From contig CM041295.1 in NCBI GenBank assembly GCA_023052935.1, positions 15,686,880 to 15,750,879 of the forward strand: a DNA stretch of 64,000 nt, read 5' to 3'. Positions 49,327-59,840 of the stretch are shown piece after piece. The stretch's first letter is position 1. Each line of letters starts with the position of its first letter. Below the pieces are notes generated by a model. It worked only from the letters and a program-made list of their open reading frames with translations, was not told where the DNA came from and made no database searches. The DNA is from Piezodorus guildinii (lineage: Eukaryota > Arthropoda > Insecta > Hemiptera > Pentatomidae). A program made the position numbers and the translations under genes.

Positions 49327-49617
49327 CACGAATTCTCGGGGACGAAATTTGCAGTCTGCACTCAACTCCCGTAATTTTAACCTCCTGACTCCCCTACCTA
49401 CTGGCCAACCGATGCTAACCGTAATCCTGAAATCCTTGACTTCTTCATCCACAGTGGAGTAGGCTTGATCAACTTGTCTGTTACTCGACTTGATGAACTA
49501 TCCTCAGACCATAGTCCACTGATCCTAAAAGGATCCCTAACTCCTATTCCGAAATCAATTTTACCATCATTCATCCGAAGCCATGTCAACTGAAACTTTT
49601 TCCGCCAAATCAGATGT
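49327..49617 (+). pseudogene. Jockey endonuclease fragment, second copy
   Basis: Near-identical to 39420-39710 (PTYWPTDANRNPEILDFFI, LDELSSDHSPLILKG). It stops abruptly at CCGCCAAATCAGAT and is flanked on both sides by SINE sequence, so it did not arrive as an ordinary LINE insertion. Confidence 0.8.
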
Positions 49618-49740
49618 CTTTGCGATGTCTGGTACTCGTTAAAGATCCCTATCCTAATAAAACCTGGATAGGCAAAATTTAGGACTCCCACCGTAGTATC
49701 GTCCGATTAGCCACACTATCACAGTGACGTTAAATAAAAA
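49618..49740 (+). mobile_element. SINE family 1, 3' half only
   Basis: Starts inside the SINE body at TTGCGATGTCTGGTACTCGT and ends GTGACGTTAAATAAAAAAA. It repeats the 3' half of the SINE at 49193-49326, which suggests a local partial tandem duplication of about 425 bp. Confidence 0.7.
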
Positions 49741-50230
49741 AAAAAAAAGATAGAGCATATTAATATTCATGAATTGCTCCATATGCCCAATCTTTCAGTA
49801 CAATCCTTACATCTTTGATTTAAAATCCTTTTTTGATGCTAGCTATAGCTAATCCAATGATGTTCCGCGCCACCGATAAGCTATCTTCCGCATCCATTTA
49901 AGCGAGAAAGAATAATTTCTATTAATTTTTGTTAATTTAATGTCATAATTAAAAAGTACCTCTTTCATAAAGTCAGGAATATAAAATATTTAATCTATCT
50001 AATTTAAGCCATAGTGGTCTTTTGGTGAGATAAATATGTCTCGGAAGAAAGTTGTTTTATATAAGGCTAACCTGTTCCAAAGTTTTAAAAGAATGTTTGT
50101 CCAAGGATAGTCGATAATGAGTGTTATACCATCCAAAAAGTACAGGGAATCAGCTGTTGATCAATAATGTCAATATCATCAGCAATTCCCTCTGAGTTCC
50201 GGTGGTGAGGTGGTCGTATCTTTTACTTCC
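49741..50230. other. AT-rich spacer, nothing recognised
   Basis: No frame, repeat edge or RNA gene recognised. Confidence 0.3.
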
Positions 50231-50248
50231 ACATTTAATAATAATAAA

Positions 50249-50558
50249 AAAATAAAAAATAAAATAAAACCTGTGCCACTACAACCCATGAAAAATCTTG
50301 GGCTCAGTACATATAGAGATTCGTGCAATGAGGTGATACGGCCGAGATCACGCTCAGCCGCCAGGTTTTTCCCCATATTTAGGTACCCACTTTATAGAGG
50401 CTGAGTCTGTCCCTGGAGGGTCCCCATGCCCCAGGATCACCCCCGGCTGAAATAACAGAATAAATAATATTCCGTCACAACGAATATTACGGGATTCGAA
50501 CTCAGGACCCGGAGCACAGTAGACTAGCGCTCTATCCACTAGACCACGCCGCTCCCTT
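50249..50558 (-). mobile_element. tRNA-derived SINE, family 2
   Basis: On the minus strand it starts GGAGCGGCGTGGTCTAGTGG (A box TGGTCTAGTGGATAGAGCG) and has the B box GAGTTCGAATCCC. The body contains ATGGGGACCCTCCAGGGAC and AAGTGGGTACC, and it ends in a T/A-rich tail. The 18-bp direct repeat ACATTTAATAATAATAAA at 50231-50248 and 50559-50576 is a target-site duplication. It is distinct in sequence from family 1. Confidence 0.85.
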
Positions 50559-50604
50559 ACATTTAATAATAATAAATTCTAAATAAGTAATAAATTAAAA
50601 GATA

Positions 50605-50990
50605 GCTTATAGGTACGGTGGCTAGGATTTCAGGATTATCAAAATCAAAATGATGGTCAAGGGATATATTTTCGGATAATTTTGAGGAAAATGGGTTACG
50701 GGTAGATATTGTGTATTGGTGCTGATAAATTCTCTTTTTGAGATAGTTTTTGGTCTCGCCTATGTAACATGAATTGCAATTTGGGGAAGAGCAGGGAATA
50801 CGATAAACTAAATTTGATTTTTGTAGAAAAGGGATGGGATCTTTTAGTTTTGAATATAGATTCTTTAATTTGTTACCATGTTTTAAAACTAAGCGGAGAT
50901 GGGGAAAGCTAGAGGATAAGACTTTTTTAATTTTTTGAGATATATACCCATCCATATGGAAAAAGATCGAGTACCCGTAAATCATAAAAC
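50605..50990 (-). pseudogene. Penelope-like element: GIY-YIG endonuclease domain (inverted 5' part)
   Basis: Reads GYISQKIKKVLSSSFPHLRL, KLKNLYSKLKDPIPF, then SNLVYRIPCSSPNCNSCYIG and KKRIYQHQ, followed by STRNPFSSKLSENISLDHHF. The VYRIPC...CYIG pair, with the cysteine cluster CSSPNCNSC between, is the PLE form of the GIY-YIG nuclease. The match to the other PLE in this window (62338 onward) ends at ILATVP, about 50610. To the right, at about 50990, plus-strand PLE sequence begins, so this piece is inverted relative to the 3' part. The RT domain is not present. Confidence 0.8.
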
Positions 50991-51112
50991 TGACAAAGAG
51001 ATAATCTCTCCCTCGTATGCTAACATCTTCCGTCTCCTTAAATTATAACTCTATCACTTTATTGTACAAATTGCTTGTGTAATGTATATTTTATTTATTT
51101 ACTGTATATATA
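50991..51112 (+). mobile_element. Penelope-like element: C-terminal end and start of 3' UTR
   Basis: The plus strand reads SYANIFRLLKL, stop, which parallels TYSHILNSIK, stop at the end of the PLE at 62577. The following T-rich sequence is cut by the I-like LINE at about 51113 and resumes at about 54990. Confidence 0.45.
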
Positions 51113-51169
51113 TATATTTTTTTTTAATTATGCCTTCCCATTTCGACTTCCGCCATAAGGGATCTGGCA

Positions 51170-54100
51170 GCCTAGTACCACTCCGATCTGGATGGGGTTT
51201 CACCTCTTATTTTTTGTAATCGGGGGCATACTTCTAGATGTGCTGCATCCATTTCAATATTTGCATGACAAAGGTAGCAAAGGGGAGACCCTACCACTCC
51301 GATCCGATGCAAGTGTTTTGCGAGGTAGTCATGGCCAGTAATCATTCGGAACTGTGCAACAGCATCTTTCCTCTTCAAATCTAATGGTATTCTTTCTTCT
51401 CCTATTAGGAGTTTGGCCCAATGCTTGTTGATCGAACTGAGCCTTTGGGAGTCCGTTAGTAGAGCATGATATGCCCTCTTGACTTCATCCCTAGCTCTAC
51501 GATAGGAAATTCGATTGTCCAACTGTTCCGAAGCTGCACCTTCTTTTGCAAGCTTGTTGGCTACTTCATTCCCATGAATACCACAGTGGCCGGGTACCCA
51601 TTGGAAAACCACCTGTCTACCTTGTTGAAGCAGCTGTTCAATTTTTAATTGGCAGTTCACAACGTCATTTTCTTGAGATGCATTTGGCTGCGTAGCTGCT
51701 ATGATGGCCGCCTGTGAATCCACAAACAACACAATTCTCTTTGCATCTATATTTATGATAGCTTGCAAAGCTAGTAATATAGCTCGAATTTCGCTATCGA
51801 AATTTGTCGACCATTTTCCTACCGGCTTCGAGATTTGAAATAGACGGGATTACACGCCTGCTCCTCCATTGTAATTTGCTTGTTCCGCTGAACCATCGGT
51901 GTAGACATGGAGCCAAGGAGGGCTGGGATTACGCTCAGTTATGGTTTCGAGTGCCAAGGATCTTAATTCCTCACGTATAACTTCTTCTTTTTAGGGCGAT
52001 AATAACCATCAGCAGTTTTTTGCCCTTAAAATTAAAACAACAACAACAACTTCTTCTTTTTTAATTTGTCTCATGAGATCAAGGTGATAAGATGCTGTCT
52101 TTAGGGGAATCCTGGGTGGCAGTAGAGAAAGTTTTTCTCTTGGAGCAGGCATTAAGCCTGTTTTATCTCTAAGGCTTTCTACTTTTTCAAAAAATGTGAT
52201 CTGCGTCTTGAGTCTTGTGGGGGGTTTGACTCTACTTGACCAGTAGTCAACCGGGAGCCTACAAAGACGTTCATAAAGGCTTATTGAGCTCACTTCCCTA
52301 CGCATCTCCAATGGCTCGACGTTTGCTTGGAGCTGCATAGCTACAATAGGAGTGGACTTTGGAGCACCTGTTATTATACGGAGCGCTGAGTTTTGGACCC
52401 GCACGATTTTTTGTCTGGCACATTCTGGTGCTGTTATTAAAAGCTCTCCAGCATATTCCAAGGACGGGCGTACATATTTTTTGTATGCCAAAGACAGTAC
52501 ATCTTGCGTCGCTCCCCACTTTGTTCCTGTGATTCTTTGAAGCAGGTTTAATCTTTTTTTACTTTTCTTGGTCATGTTCCCAGCATGTAGATTCCAGCTT
52601 AATCTGTTATCTAGCTTGACCCCTAGGTAGGTGGCTGATTCTGTCCTTGGTAGGATTTCTGAGCCATATTTTAGTGTTACAGGAGGCAGCTTCTTAGATA
52701 GCGAAAACAATTGAAATTCAGTTATTGATGTATTTAATATCATTTCATTTGCTTCGCACCAAATTTTTAGCTGCTCCATCACTTCACCTCCAGAGCGCTT
52801 ATATTGCTGCTGGTCGCCCAAAGGACTAGATCATCTGCAAACAATAGCATTTTTAGTCCAGGAAACTTGTTTTGTAGAAAATTCGTCAGATCATCTATCA
52901 TTAGGCAGAAAATAAGGAGACTTAACACTGATCCTCGAGGAAGACCTTGCTTTGTTTGTTTAAATTGCGAATATCCACCTTTGTACTTTACCCTAATGAA
53001 TCTTTGAGACAAATAAGACGAAAGAAACCTGTACAGACAACCATGTATCCCAATACCAATGAGCTTTTGTAGGAGCCTTTTTCTCCAGACCTTGTCAAAA
53101 GCTGTTTTAAAATCTACAAAAACAGCCAATGAGCTTTGTTTTCTTTGTTAGCCCTCTTTCACTTCCTGTGAAAAGTGGAGTATCTGTTCCACCGTGCTTC
53201 TATTTTTTCTGAAACCGGCTTGTACTGGTGATAATAGTTTGTTTTTCTCCACAAATTTCTGCAGTCGGTGTACTGCCATTCTCTCTAATAACTTGCAGAA
53301 GCAGTTTGTGAGAGATATAGGCCTGAAGTTTTCTGCTTTTTCCGCTGGCTTACCATTTTTCAATATTGGGATTACTTCAGCTTTTTTCCACTCACTGGGG
53401 ACATGGTTTTTCCAGACTTGGTTCAGGAAAGAAAGAACGACATCCTTGGCCTTTGTTCCCAATTTTATGAGAAATTCAGGAAATATTTTATCCGGTCCTG
53501 GTGCTTTTCCCGCTGTAAGCTTTTTTATAGCAGTCTCCATTTCCATTAATGTAAATGGTTCATCAAACAACCTTAATTGTTCCTCTGTGAAGCAAGTTGG
53601 TGGAAGTCTGATTTGAGGATCTTTTGTTTTTGGCTTGAAATTGCTAATATTACAGTAATGCTTACAGAAATGTCGTGCTATGTCAATTTCATTTGTAAGC
53701 AACTTGGATTAGGTCTGAATTGGATTGTTCGGAATTATTTTGTTATTATTTAATTTTGACAGAAACTTGTGGGCTTTGATGGAATGCTTTCCGAAATCAA
53801 GTTTCTCAAGAAAGGATCTGTAAGTTAACCTTTATGAGTGTTTTATTGCACGCTTTAATTCAGCAGCTTTGCACTTAAACTCCATTCTGTCTTTTGTTTG
53901 TCCTGTCATAATTGCTTTTTCTAAAGCTTGATCACGTTCTCTTTTAAGGTTTTCAAGTTCCTTGTTCCAAAATGTAGAGAATTTTTTAACCTTACTTAAC
54001 CTTAATGGTGAGATGTGCGGATTTTATAATAGCATTGGTGATGTTTCTTAGGGATATGTCAACATTACATTCCATGAGACCTGGGGTAACTAGTTCATCG

Positions 54101-54860
54101 GTTTTGCTTGCATATTTTCTCCAATTGGCTTTCTTCATATTCCATGCTATCTTATTATTCTTAGACGTATTTTTCAGCAGGTAAGCAATCTCAATGCAGA
54201 GAATCCTATGGCCGAAGCCTCCAGGAGAGTTTAACAAGTTTTGATCAATCTTGTCAGCAAGTGCAGGGTGTGCCATTACCACATCAGGATGTGACAAATG
54301 GCCACCATATGATATGAATGTAGGATTGCCTTGGTTGTTTTCAATGAACATTACTGGGTTGGCGTCCATAAAATCTTCTCATACATCCCCTACAGGATCT
54401 GTTGTCGAGTAACCCCATCGAGTAGAGGGCGCATTTAGGTCCCCGCATAAGATGCAATTTGGTCCCCATAGTTGTTCAAGCCATTCCAACTTTGGCCGGT
54501 TCCGAGGAGGGTTATAGATAACAAGGAGACGCTTGTGTTTGTCTTCCATCCACACTTCTATTTCGACAGCCTCAAGACTATCCAACTGAGTCATCTCCTT
54601 CCTGACAGCAAACCTCGATGTGATGGAGCTCTTAGTTAGGATTATAATGCCAGATGAGTGCATTCTTGATCGGGGCAGCGAGTATGCTTCATATCCTCTA
54701 ATATGAAAGAATTTTAAATCATCAGATGCCGCGCCAGCTTCCACTATCGCAACAATATCTGGATCATGGTTGTTGACAATAGTTTTAAGTTCCGTGAATT
54801 TGTCAATAGCTAGTCCGCCCGAGTTCCAAAAGAGTATTTTTAAAAGGGCACTTTTTGGGT
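51170..54860 (-). pseudogene. ORF2 polyprotein of the I-like LINE
   Basis: Domains in order on the minus strand. Endonuclease 54860-53992: ILFWNSGGLA start, VEAG, VIYNPP, CGDLNAPSTRWGY, SHPDV, GFGHR in place of SDH. Reverse transcriptase 53702-52780: GKAPGPDKIFPEFLIK, PILKNGKPAEKAENFRPISL, AVFVDFKTAFDKVW, GLPRGSVLS and the intact catalytic LLFADDLVLWA. Thumb and connection 52821-52009: SATYLGVKLDNRLSWN. RNase H 51960-51600: YTDGSA, SEIRAI, FVDSQAAI, WVPGHCGIHGNEVANKLAKE, with all acidic residues visible except one D to N. A CxxC...H...C tail (LCYLCHANIEMDAAHLEVC) ends it at 51172. It is broken by stops near 54375, 53990, 53145 and 51850 and by a 54-bp insertion at 51994. It is not active as read. 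Confidence 0.85.
51994..52047 (+). mobile_element. 54-bp retroposed insertion with target-site duplication
   Basis: The sequence GGGCGATAATAACCATCAGC...GCCCTTAAAATTAAAACAAC ends in (CAA)n. It sits between two copies of AACTTCTTCTTTTTTA (51979-51993 and 52048-52063) and splits the I-like ORF2 between the thumb and RNase H. It looks like an extreme 5'-truncated LINE or SINE end. Confidence 0.6.
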
Positions 54861-54989
54861 CTTAAGAAAGACCGTTTGCATTTGACCTTGAGGTATTCGG
54901 TCTATACATTCCTGTATTAGATGGGCTGCAACAGGCAATAGTGTGATCGTTTAGTTCTCTGCGAATTTCACAGATATCCCAGGAGGCAC

Positions 54990-55690
54990 GTGGTATTTAT
55001 CTTACCGAATGCGATCACTTCACCTCCCAATTTATATATCTTTTCGTTTATAACACCTCTGGTTCTTGTTTTTGTTATTTATTTATTTTATTTTATTTTT
55101 ATTATATACCTCATGGATCTTTTAAATACCTCAGATTCTAGAGTTTATAATTTTCTGTTTAAAATGTTGAGCCTTATTGTACATACGGATATATTATTTT
55201 GTTTTTTCCATTATATAATTTTGTAAAACTTTTTAAAAACAAAGATAAGCTGTAGTATTTACACTTAGAGGGGAAAACCTTCAGGGTTTTTAGATGAACC
55301 CCTCCCCATACTACCTATGTTTATGGTTTTTCTCAGTTTATGCTTGGACGTCGCTCAGTAATGGTACGTTTATATATATGTTTTTTTTTTACTTCTATAT
55401 TAAAGTCTAAAGTTCTGTAAAATTTGTTATGCTTATCATCATCAGATTATGTATCATATTATCATTATTTGTATCTATAATATTTAAGTATGTTGGTATA
55501 TTTTCTGTTTTATTTCAAATGTTATCATTGTCACTACATTCAAAAGAAAATTTTCATTATCATATTAATATGTATCTCTTTTGTTCTGATGTTTGTAGCC
55601 CTGATGATGGCTCACAAGCTTGGGCCGAAACGTTGGCAAAATTAAAAACTTTTCAAAAAATGACTGATTCCTGACTATTCCACCTATAAT
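54990..55690 (+). mobile_element. Penelope-like element 3' region
   Basis: T-rich sequence similar in style and length to the 3' region of the PLE at 62577-63500, ending with the hammerhead-like motif and CGTTGGCAAAATTAAAAAC. Short open frames are incidental. Confidence 0.55.
55601..55630 (+). ncRNA. Hammerhead-like motif in the PLE 3' region
   Basis: CTGATGA, one extra T, GGCTC ACAAGCTT GGGCC (5 pairs), GAAA, CGTTGGC. Compared with the copies at 47967 and 63442 one A-T stem pair is replaced by G-C, so the pairing is kept by a paired change. Confidence 0.45.
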
Positions 55691-55694
55691 TATA

Positions 55695-55990
55695 TTTTTC
55701 TTATATTTTTAAGGAGGGGATTGGAACCTATAACAATCGCCTTTGTCTTCTCTACATTTAAACTAAGCTTGTTGATTGTTGCCCAATAACTAATTTGGTT
55801 TAGGTCTTGATGCTTTGTAGTTGCTAGGAATAGGTCCGAGGGAGGGAAGGATAGGTAAATTTGTTAGTGAACAGCATACATATGATTTTTAGAGTGATGG
55901 ATAAGAGGGGAAGATCATTTGCATAAATAGCAAACATTTAGTGGTAATAAACATGCACCATTTTCAACTGTAAATCTAGAGTCAAGTTAA
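55695..55990 (-). pseudogene. CR1-like reverse transcriptase fragment
   Basis: The minus strand reads SSPLIHHSKNHMYAVH, stop, QIYLSFPPSDLFLA, HQDLNQISYWATINKLSLNV, EKTKAIVIGSNPLL. This is the RT palm, from just before the YADD motif to the NKLSLN..KT motif of CR1/L2-type LINEs. YADD has decayed to YAVH plus stop. No flanking RT parts were found. Confidence 0.65.
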
Positions 55991-56127
55991 TTGGGTCATA
56001 ACACATGAAATGCCCGATTTTTTAAAATGTTTTTTCTAATGTTGATTGTTTATTAAATATTAAATAGTTGACAGTATAATTTTGTAGGATGGTATGGGTC
56101 TGGTGTCGGTCAAAAATATCAGAAAAA

Positions 56128-56272
56128 ATATATAAATGGTGAAAAACTATTTATTAGTCAACGTTTCGAGCCACTGAGATGAATCATTCAACTGCCTATC
56201 TTTAGGAAGAGAAGCTCTGAAGAAAACTCGCTATGTGGGTCGAAACGTTGGTCAATAAATAGTTTTCACTAT
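56128..56272. repeat. Head-to-head pair of hammerhead-like motifs forming an inverted repeat
   Basis: GTGAAAAACTATTTATTAGT-CAACGTTTCGAG on the left is complemented by TCGAAACGTTGGTCAATAAA-TAGTTTTCAC on the right. The right half (plus strand, CTGAAGA at 56217, then ACTC stem GGGT, GAAA) keeps the core. The left half (minus strand) is degraded at CTGATGA. It fits two PLE ends in opposite orientation. Confidence 0.5.
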
Positions 56273-56641
56273 TCTTCGTATTTTTTTTTATTTTTTTAAA
56301 ATTTTATTATTATTATTTTTTTTTTTTTAGATTTCCCCCCATCTATTAGGAGAATCTTTCCGATTTCTTGAACTTATTAGCCCCTGAGCTTATTTAAAAT
56401 CTGTTTATAAGCCTTTGAATGTTGAATTGAATATATATGTATTTTTTTTTAATATTTGATTTACTGTTTTCATGTCATATATAATGTGTATACAATGACT
56501 GTTTTTTTTTTTGTTTATTTGTTTTCATTTCACACAACAATCTTTTATTTGTTCTCATATTACTCATCTATTTCCTCATATGTTTGAATTTATTAATTAA
56601 TTCTAATCTATTAAAAAAAAATCTTGTGCGTGGAACACATG
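56273..56641. other. T-rich stretch, nothing recognised
   Basis: Long T and T/A runs, possibly PLE untranslated sequence. No coding frame. Confidence 0.3.
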
Positions 56642-58384
56642 ACTTTCACTTACCTCCGTTGTTAAAATCAATCTAAACATTTTCAAATACAGTTGGAGAT
56701 GAAATAAGTTTTGCCATGTTTTTGATATTATCTAATTACCTTAATTCCACCTATCAAAACAAATTGAATAAAATTAATATTCTTTGCTAATTTAATTATT
56801 GATAGCAATTATAGGAGATTGGTAGATACGTCCCCACAATAGGATGTCATATTAAATGCTATGTTTTTGACCGGCTGCTTTTCAAAGGAAGCTGTAGGTC
56901 CAAAAACTAGATTAATTGATATATTTAATCTATATATAGACTATATTTACTGAAACCATTGGATTTATTTTCTCATGGTATCGTTTTTAACAATCCCAAT
57001 AGGTGGCATAAAGGGAAAGATTGAATTAAATAAGTTTCAATAAATTACATTATTATTAGCTTATAATATCCATTATATGTACACATTTCCTAGAAGTATG
57101 AATGAGAATACTGAGGGACATTACAGTTAACTTTGCTAAACAATATTACAACAAAGAAATAACTTAAAAACACTAAGTTGGCTGGCGAAGGTGGAATCAG
57201 TCTTAAACGCCCCTTCTCGGCTTCATCCTCCAGCTGCTCTCTGACCCCATACGGACTTCTGGATCTATGATTCTTCTCTTCTTGTGGATGGAATACGACT
57301 GTCCTCTTCTGCTTCTCGATTCTCACCCTCGTCACTTCTATCCCCTCTTCTTTTAAAAAATACTACATTTTGGAAATTGCCGATCTCCTATCGAACAAAT
57401 GAATTCGGGGCTGATATGGGAAGTGCCCGACGTCGACGGTCCAACCTTTGTCCACCCTTAAAATTCTTGTCAGCTAGTATCCAGACCGATGGGAAAACTT
57501 AAGGGAGTAGGAAACAGCTTTTGTAACTATACTGCCAGATCTCAGTAATATTTAATCTAATAAAGAATTCAGTTCCCTCAGTATCCTCAATGCATAACAT
57601 TTTAAAGGAATAATTAAATTGATTTTCGATAGAAACATGTGTTGTATAAATTAATCTATTATATTATTGTTCAAAACAATCAGTTAGTTTTGTCGGCCTT
57701 TCATCACTCTTCATTAATTTTTACAAGTTTGTGTGTAAGATAATATTTTCTCTATGATCTTTAACATTCCAACAATATATTAAACATTTGTATTATTGTT
57801 CTTATGTTCGAAAACACAAACATTGTGTTAAAAGATATTTTTGCTCTTCTCTGTTGAATATCGAATTCGTTCAACATATGTATTTACCCCTTTTTTTATC
57901 AATACCAGCAAGATGATATAGTAAATGTTTTTGAATCTAAAAAATTAAAGGTACTTCAGAGGAAGAAAATTTAAAATATCGCATTTAAGTCCTATTGTAC
58001 TATTTCAATCAGATTAAAACTTAAAGCCCATTAAATTTTACATCGATATAGCGAGTTTAATTAATTAAAAGGTGTAAAATGCATGGTATGAAGAGGCTCT
58101 TCTGGTTAGCCGATTTTTATGAATAAGTAGCAGTAACATCTCAGGCTTATAAGCTCTTTAAATATGGGATTTCGTTGTCATACAACTCATCGTTTTTGAG
58201 CTAGACTTACCACACACGGACACAGACACAAACCTTTTGTGAGACTTGGTCATTTGGACTCAGGGGACCCTTAAACGTGTATTTCCGGTGAAAACTGTAA
58301 TTTGAAAATTTTCATGATCGCAATACTTTCCCCATATTCTATATATATATAAATACTAATTATATTTTCACTGTAAGTGAAAAT
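56642..58384 (-). repeat. Dispersed repeat family member, reverse orientation, with inserted sequence
   Basis: Edges ACTTTCACTTACCTCCG (56642) and GTAAGTGAAAAT (about 58384). From 57600 to 58384 it is the reverse complement of the 45977-46845 repeat (GACTTGGTCATTTGGACTCA, CGATATAGCGAGTTTAATTA). About 56716-57595 is unrelated sequence inserted near the family's right edge. It includes a charged, R/E-rich minus-strand frame (57335-57090), which I cannot assign to any family. Confidence 0.65.
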
Positions 58385-58439
58385 AAAAAAAATCTAAAAA
58401 AAAACAACTTTATATTGTTAAATATTTCTCCAGATAAAT

Positions 58440-59335
58440 AATTCATTTTCAACATTTGCCGTGAAATTTTCAGGTATATTGATCTCTTGCAACTGAAAGT
58501 AATTGATTCTTTGTCGACTCCACTCGCACGGAAATATTAACCTGAATTGGGTCAACTACAGCAGTTGTTAGAGAGAGATGGAAACAGGAATGGCAATTAT
58601 AGCGTTGAACAAGCAGATCGTTATAGGTTAGGTACCGTTCAGGAAGTGGGCTTCTCTTACAGATTCCCACAACCAAAACAGAAATTACTTTTTTGGGAAG
58701 GGATTGTTAATGAACGGACCATTCTCCGTTGGTTAGCTAAGTTTTCAGCTGGAGATACCGGCTTGGAAAACTTGCCCCGAGGAAGACATCCGTCCGTAAT
58801 AGACAACGATGTCCTCAAACATACAGTGGAAGAAAACCCCTACCAAACAGTTAAAGGACTCCTAGCACAACTAAATGCAAGTGCATCTACCGTTTCCAGA
58901 CATTTAAAGTGTATTGGGAAAGTAAAAAAGCTCGATACATGGGTACCTCATGATCTCACTGAGCCGCAGCAAGACCCCATGTTTCAAAATATACCGTGCT
59001 AAAATTGAAAGAACTGGGCTACGAAGTTCTTCGGCACCACAAGTTATTCTCCCGACTTGCCTCCAACAGATTATCACCTGTTCAGGAATTTAGACAACTT
59101 CGTCTAAGAAAAACTTTTTGAAAATGATGATCAAGTGAAAAGTGCGTTTTCAGATTTTGTTTAACTTCAAAGCTCAGAGTTTTTCAGTTCGGGGATAAAA
59201 AAAGTTGGTGTCACGTTGGGAAAAATGTGTAGAAAAAGAAGGTAAATACTTCGAATAAAGTTATCTTGTTTTCATTTCGTATTTTTAATGAAAATCCTTT
59301 ACCTTGAAAACGGACACTTCATCTGACACAACCTA
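58440..59335 (+). pseudogene. mariner transposon, internally deleted
   Basis: The helix-turn-helix half reads NERTILRWLAKFSAGDTGLE, RGRHPSVIDNDVLK, SASTVSRHLKCIGKVKKL, WVPHDLTE (58700-58980). The sequence then jumps to the C-terminal SPDLPPTDYHLFRNLDNFV region, ending VGVTLGKM at about 59230. About 150 codons, including the first two catalytic aspartates, are missing. A likely 3' inverted repeat, complement of TTAGGTTGTGTCAGATGAAG, is at about 59312-59332. It belongs to a different mariner lineage from the copies at 9032 and 24201. Confidence 0.75.
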
Positions 59336-59559
59336 ATAGATTAGGAAAATTGTTAGAAGATTTGACTGTGGAAATTAATTATTTATTGTTCCATTGCAAA
59401 CTTTTAAAACGATACTGTAAGTACATATGAAGTAAGAATACAAGACATAATGATGGATTTTGAAGTCTGATGGTTGTGTGCCTCTAGAATATACTCGAGA
59501 ACAGATTGAAACGAATTATGATTTGCTTTTTAGGAGTTCGGTGACATGTATCCTAACTT

Positions 59560-59840
59560 TATGACGAGTTAAAGTGATTAGCCTCCTCCATTCGAAGACA
59601 ATACTTCCTTGAATCGTTCTTTTAGCAAATCATCAGCTCCTTTTACGTATACGACTTCCTACAATTCAAATGCATTCCCTGGAAACAAGATCTCATCTTT
59701 CTTACCTCAATATCACTTTCTATAGAAGCAACAAATATGAGCGTTACTTTTCAAGCCGGTCCACTACCTCCTGGAATACTCTCCTATCAAACATTCGCCA
59801 TACTCCTTCCCTATCCCCAGTTAGATGTAAGCTAATTTGA
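59560..59840 (+). pseudogene. Possible C-terminal tail of a non-LTR retrotransposon
   Basis: Frames read RRQYFLESFF, then KYERYFSSRSTTSWNTLLSN, TPSLSPVRCKL. The pattern Y...F.SR....WN.L........SL is common at the C-terminus of CR1/Jockey-type reverse transcriptases. No stronger motif is present. Confidence 0.35.

Larger units (their letters stand above)
51113..54985 (-). mobile_element. I-like LINE (endonuclease, reverse transcriptase, RNase H), nearly complete
   Basis: Element boundaries: an A-run tail at 51113-51125 on the minus strand, and a 5' truncation at about 54985 inside what looks like the end of ORF1 (CEIRRELNDHTIA...). It is inserted within a PLE whose 3' parts lie on both sides (50991-51112 and 54990-55690). 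Presence of an RNase H domain after RT places it with the I-type LINEs rather than with Jockey or CR1. Confidence 0.8.

Noticed and set aside
50485..50555. A functional tRNA gene on the minus strand
   Set aside because: Flanked by a SINE body and an 18-bp target-site duplication; the acceptor stem is not closed as in a true tRNA.
57090..57502. Charged R/E-rich ORF (minus) and overlapping plus ORF as a host gene
   Set aside because: No recognisable domain, single-exon, within sequence inserted in a repeat; support is too weak.
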